Positions 15,494 through 15,803 of a stretch of DNA of 15,803 nt are shown here, one piece after another. The notes under the pieces are model-generated. The model was not told where the DNA came from and did not search any database. It worked only from the letters and a program-made list of their open reading frames with translations. The position numbers and the translations under genes were made by a program. The stretch's first letter is position 1; each line of letters opens with the position of its first letter. Location: assembly GCA_009602725.1 (NCBI GenBank), contig WELB01000047.1, forward strand, positions 525,651 through 541,453. The letters are read 5' to 3'. This DNA is from Spirogloea muscicola. Its lineage: Eukaryota > Streptophyta > Zygnematophyceae > Spirogloeales > Spirogloeaceae.

Positions 15494-15637
15494 GGTAACG
15501 GGCAGCAGGAGCAGCAGCAACGAGCGCGGCGGCGCAGCTGACTGGCAGCGGCGGCGGCTGGCAGATGTAGGTGGCGGAGGTGGGGGAGCTGGGAATAAGG
15601 GCGAACTGGGTCCCCAGATGGCTGGCCCGATCGCCGA

Positions 15638-15644
15638 TCTTATA
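15638..15644 (-). promoter_or_regulatory. TATA box of gene B
   Basis: Minus strand reads GGGCTATAAGATCGG; TATAAGA lies about 145 bases upstream of the ATG in a GC-rich context, which predicts a 5' UTR of roughly 110-120 bases. Gene A has no equivalent. Confidence 0.55.
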
Positions 15645-15659
15645 GCCCGGGCCCTGAAG

Positions 15660-15752
15660 GCGGGGGAGGGGGAGAGAGAGGAATAGAGAGGGACGGAGGG
15701 GGGTGGGAGAGCTAGAGGGAGAGCGAGAACGAGGGAGAGAGAGAGAGACGGA

Positions 15753-15803
<51 letters not shown>
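15660..15803. repeat. GA microsatellite upstream of gene B, running off the window
   Basis: Purine-rich tract that becomes an uninterrupted GA run from 15757 to the window end (at least 47 bases). On gene B's strand it is a CT tract just upstream of the TATA box. Plant BBR/BPC proteins bind GA repeats, so a promoter role is possible but unproven. Confidence 0.9.

Noticed and set aside
1-15803. CRISPR array, bacterial operon or prophage
   Set aside because: Repeats are not regularly spaced with unique spacers, and genes have spliceosomal introns and plant-specific domains.

Overview
The window looks like nuclear DNA from a land plant, most likely a seed-free vascular plant or relative; the species is not identifiable by eye. 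The evidence is a pair of intron-containing genes of the plant-specific root cap / LEA-related family (Ole e 1-like N-terminus plus Root_cap domain), GT-AG introns of 135-243 bp, degenerate CCCTAAA (plant telomere-type) repeats, GA microsatellites and a high load of small non-autonomous repeats.

Layout, left to right. Positions 1-200 (-) hold the first 66 codons of a J-domain (DnaJ) protein, cut by the window edge, with telomere-like repeats (telo boxes) just upstream. Positions 300-2070 are mostly repeats, including a copy of a hairpin repeat family and a GC-rich island flanked by inverted telomere-like motifs. An uncharacterised ORF with a run of 18 TGC codons lies at 2074-2706 (+). Positions 2707-4970 are pyrimidine-rich or purine-rich low-complexity DNA with one reversed repeat copy. 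Gene A (4971-6812, -) is a four-exon root cap family gene. Positions 6813-7400 are its GC-rich upstream region, with two G-box/ABRE-like sites and a G-quadruplex-capable tract. Positions 7704-9179 (-) hold a broken SNF2-family ATPase gene: five recognisable exon pieces covering helicase motifs I to III, with an in-frame stop and a one-base frame break. Its recognisable homology stops next to a repeat copy. Positions 9750-12250 are a repeat island: tandem hairpin-repeat copies, clusters of CACGAGG palindromes, and a 1.2-kb structure bounded by 96-bp inverted repeats that encloses a possible retroelement endonuclease relic and a 95-bp tandem duplication. Positions 12250-13790 are AT-richer and contain unrecognised coding-like pieces on the minus strand with broken frames. 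Gene B (13875-15493, -) is the three-exon paralogue of gene A, with a TATA box and a long GA tract upstream.

The two root cap genes are same-strand paralogues about 7 kb apart. Both encode secreted, cysteine-containing proteins of about 417-419 residues. They share two intron positions and an identical 216-codon second exon length, but differ by one intron. The repeats and the broken SNF2 gene fill the space between them. No obviously new multi-gene system is visible. The most notable material is the hairpin repeat family, the inverted-repeat element and the intron difference between the paralogues.
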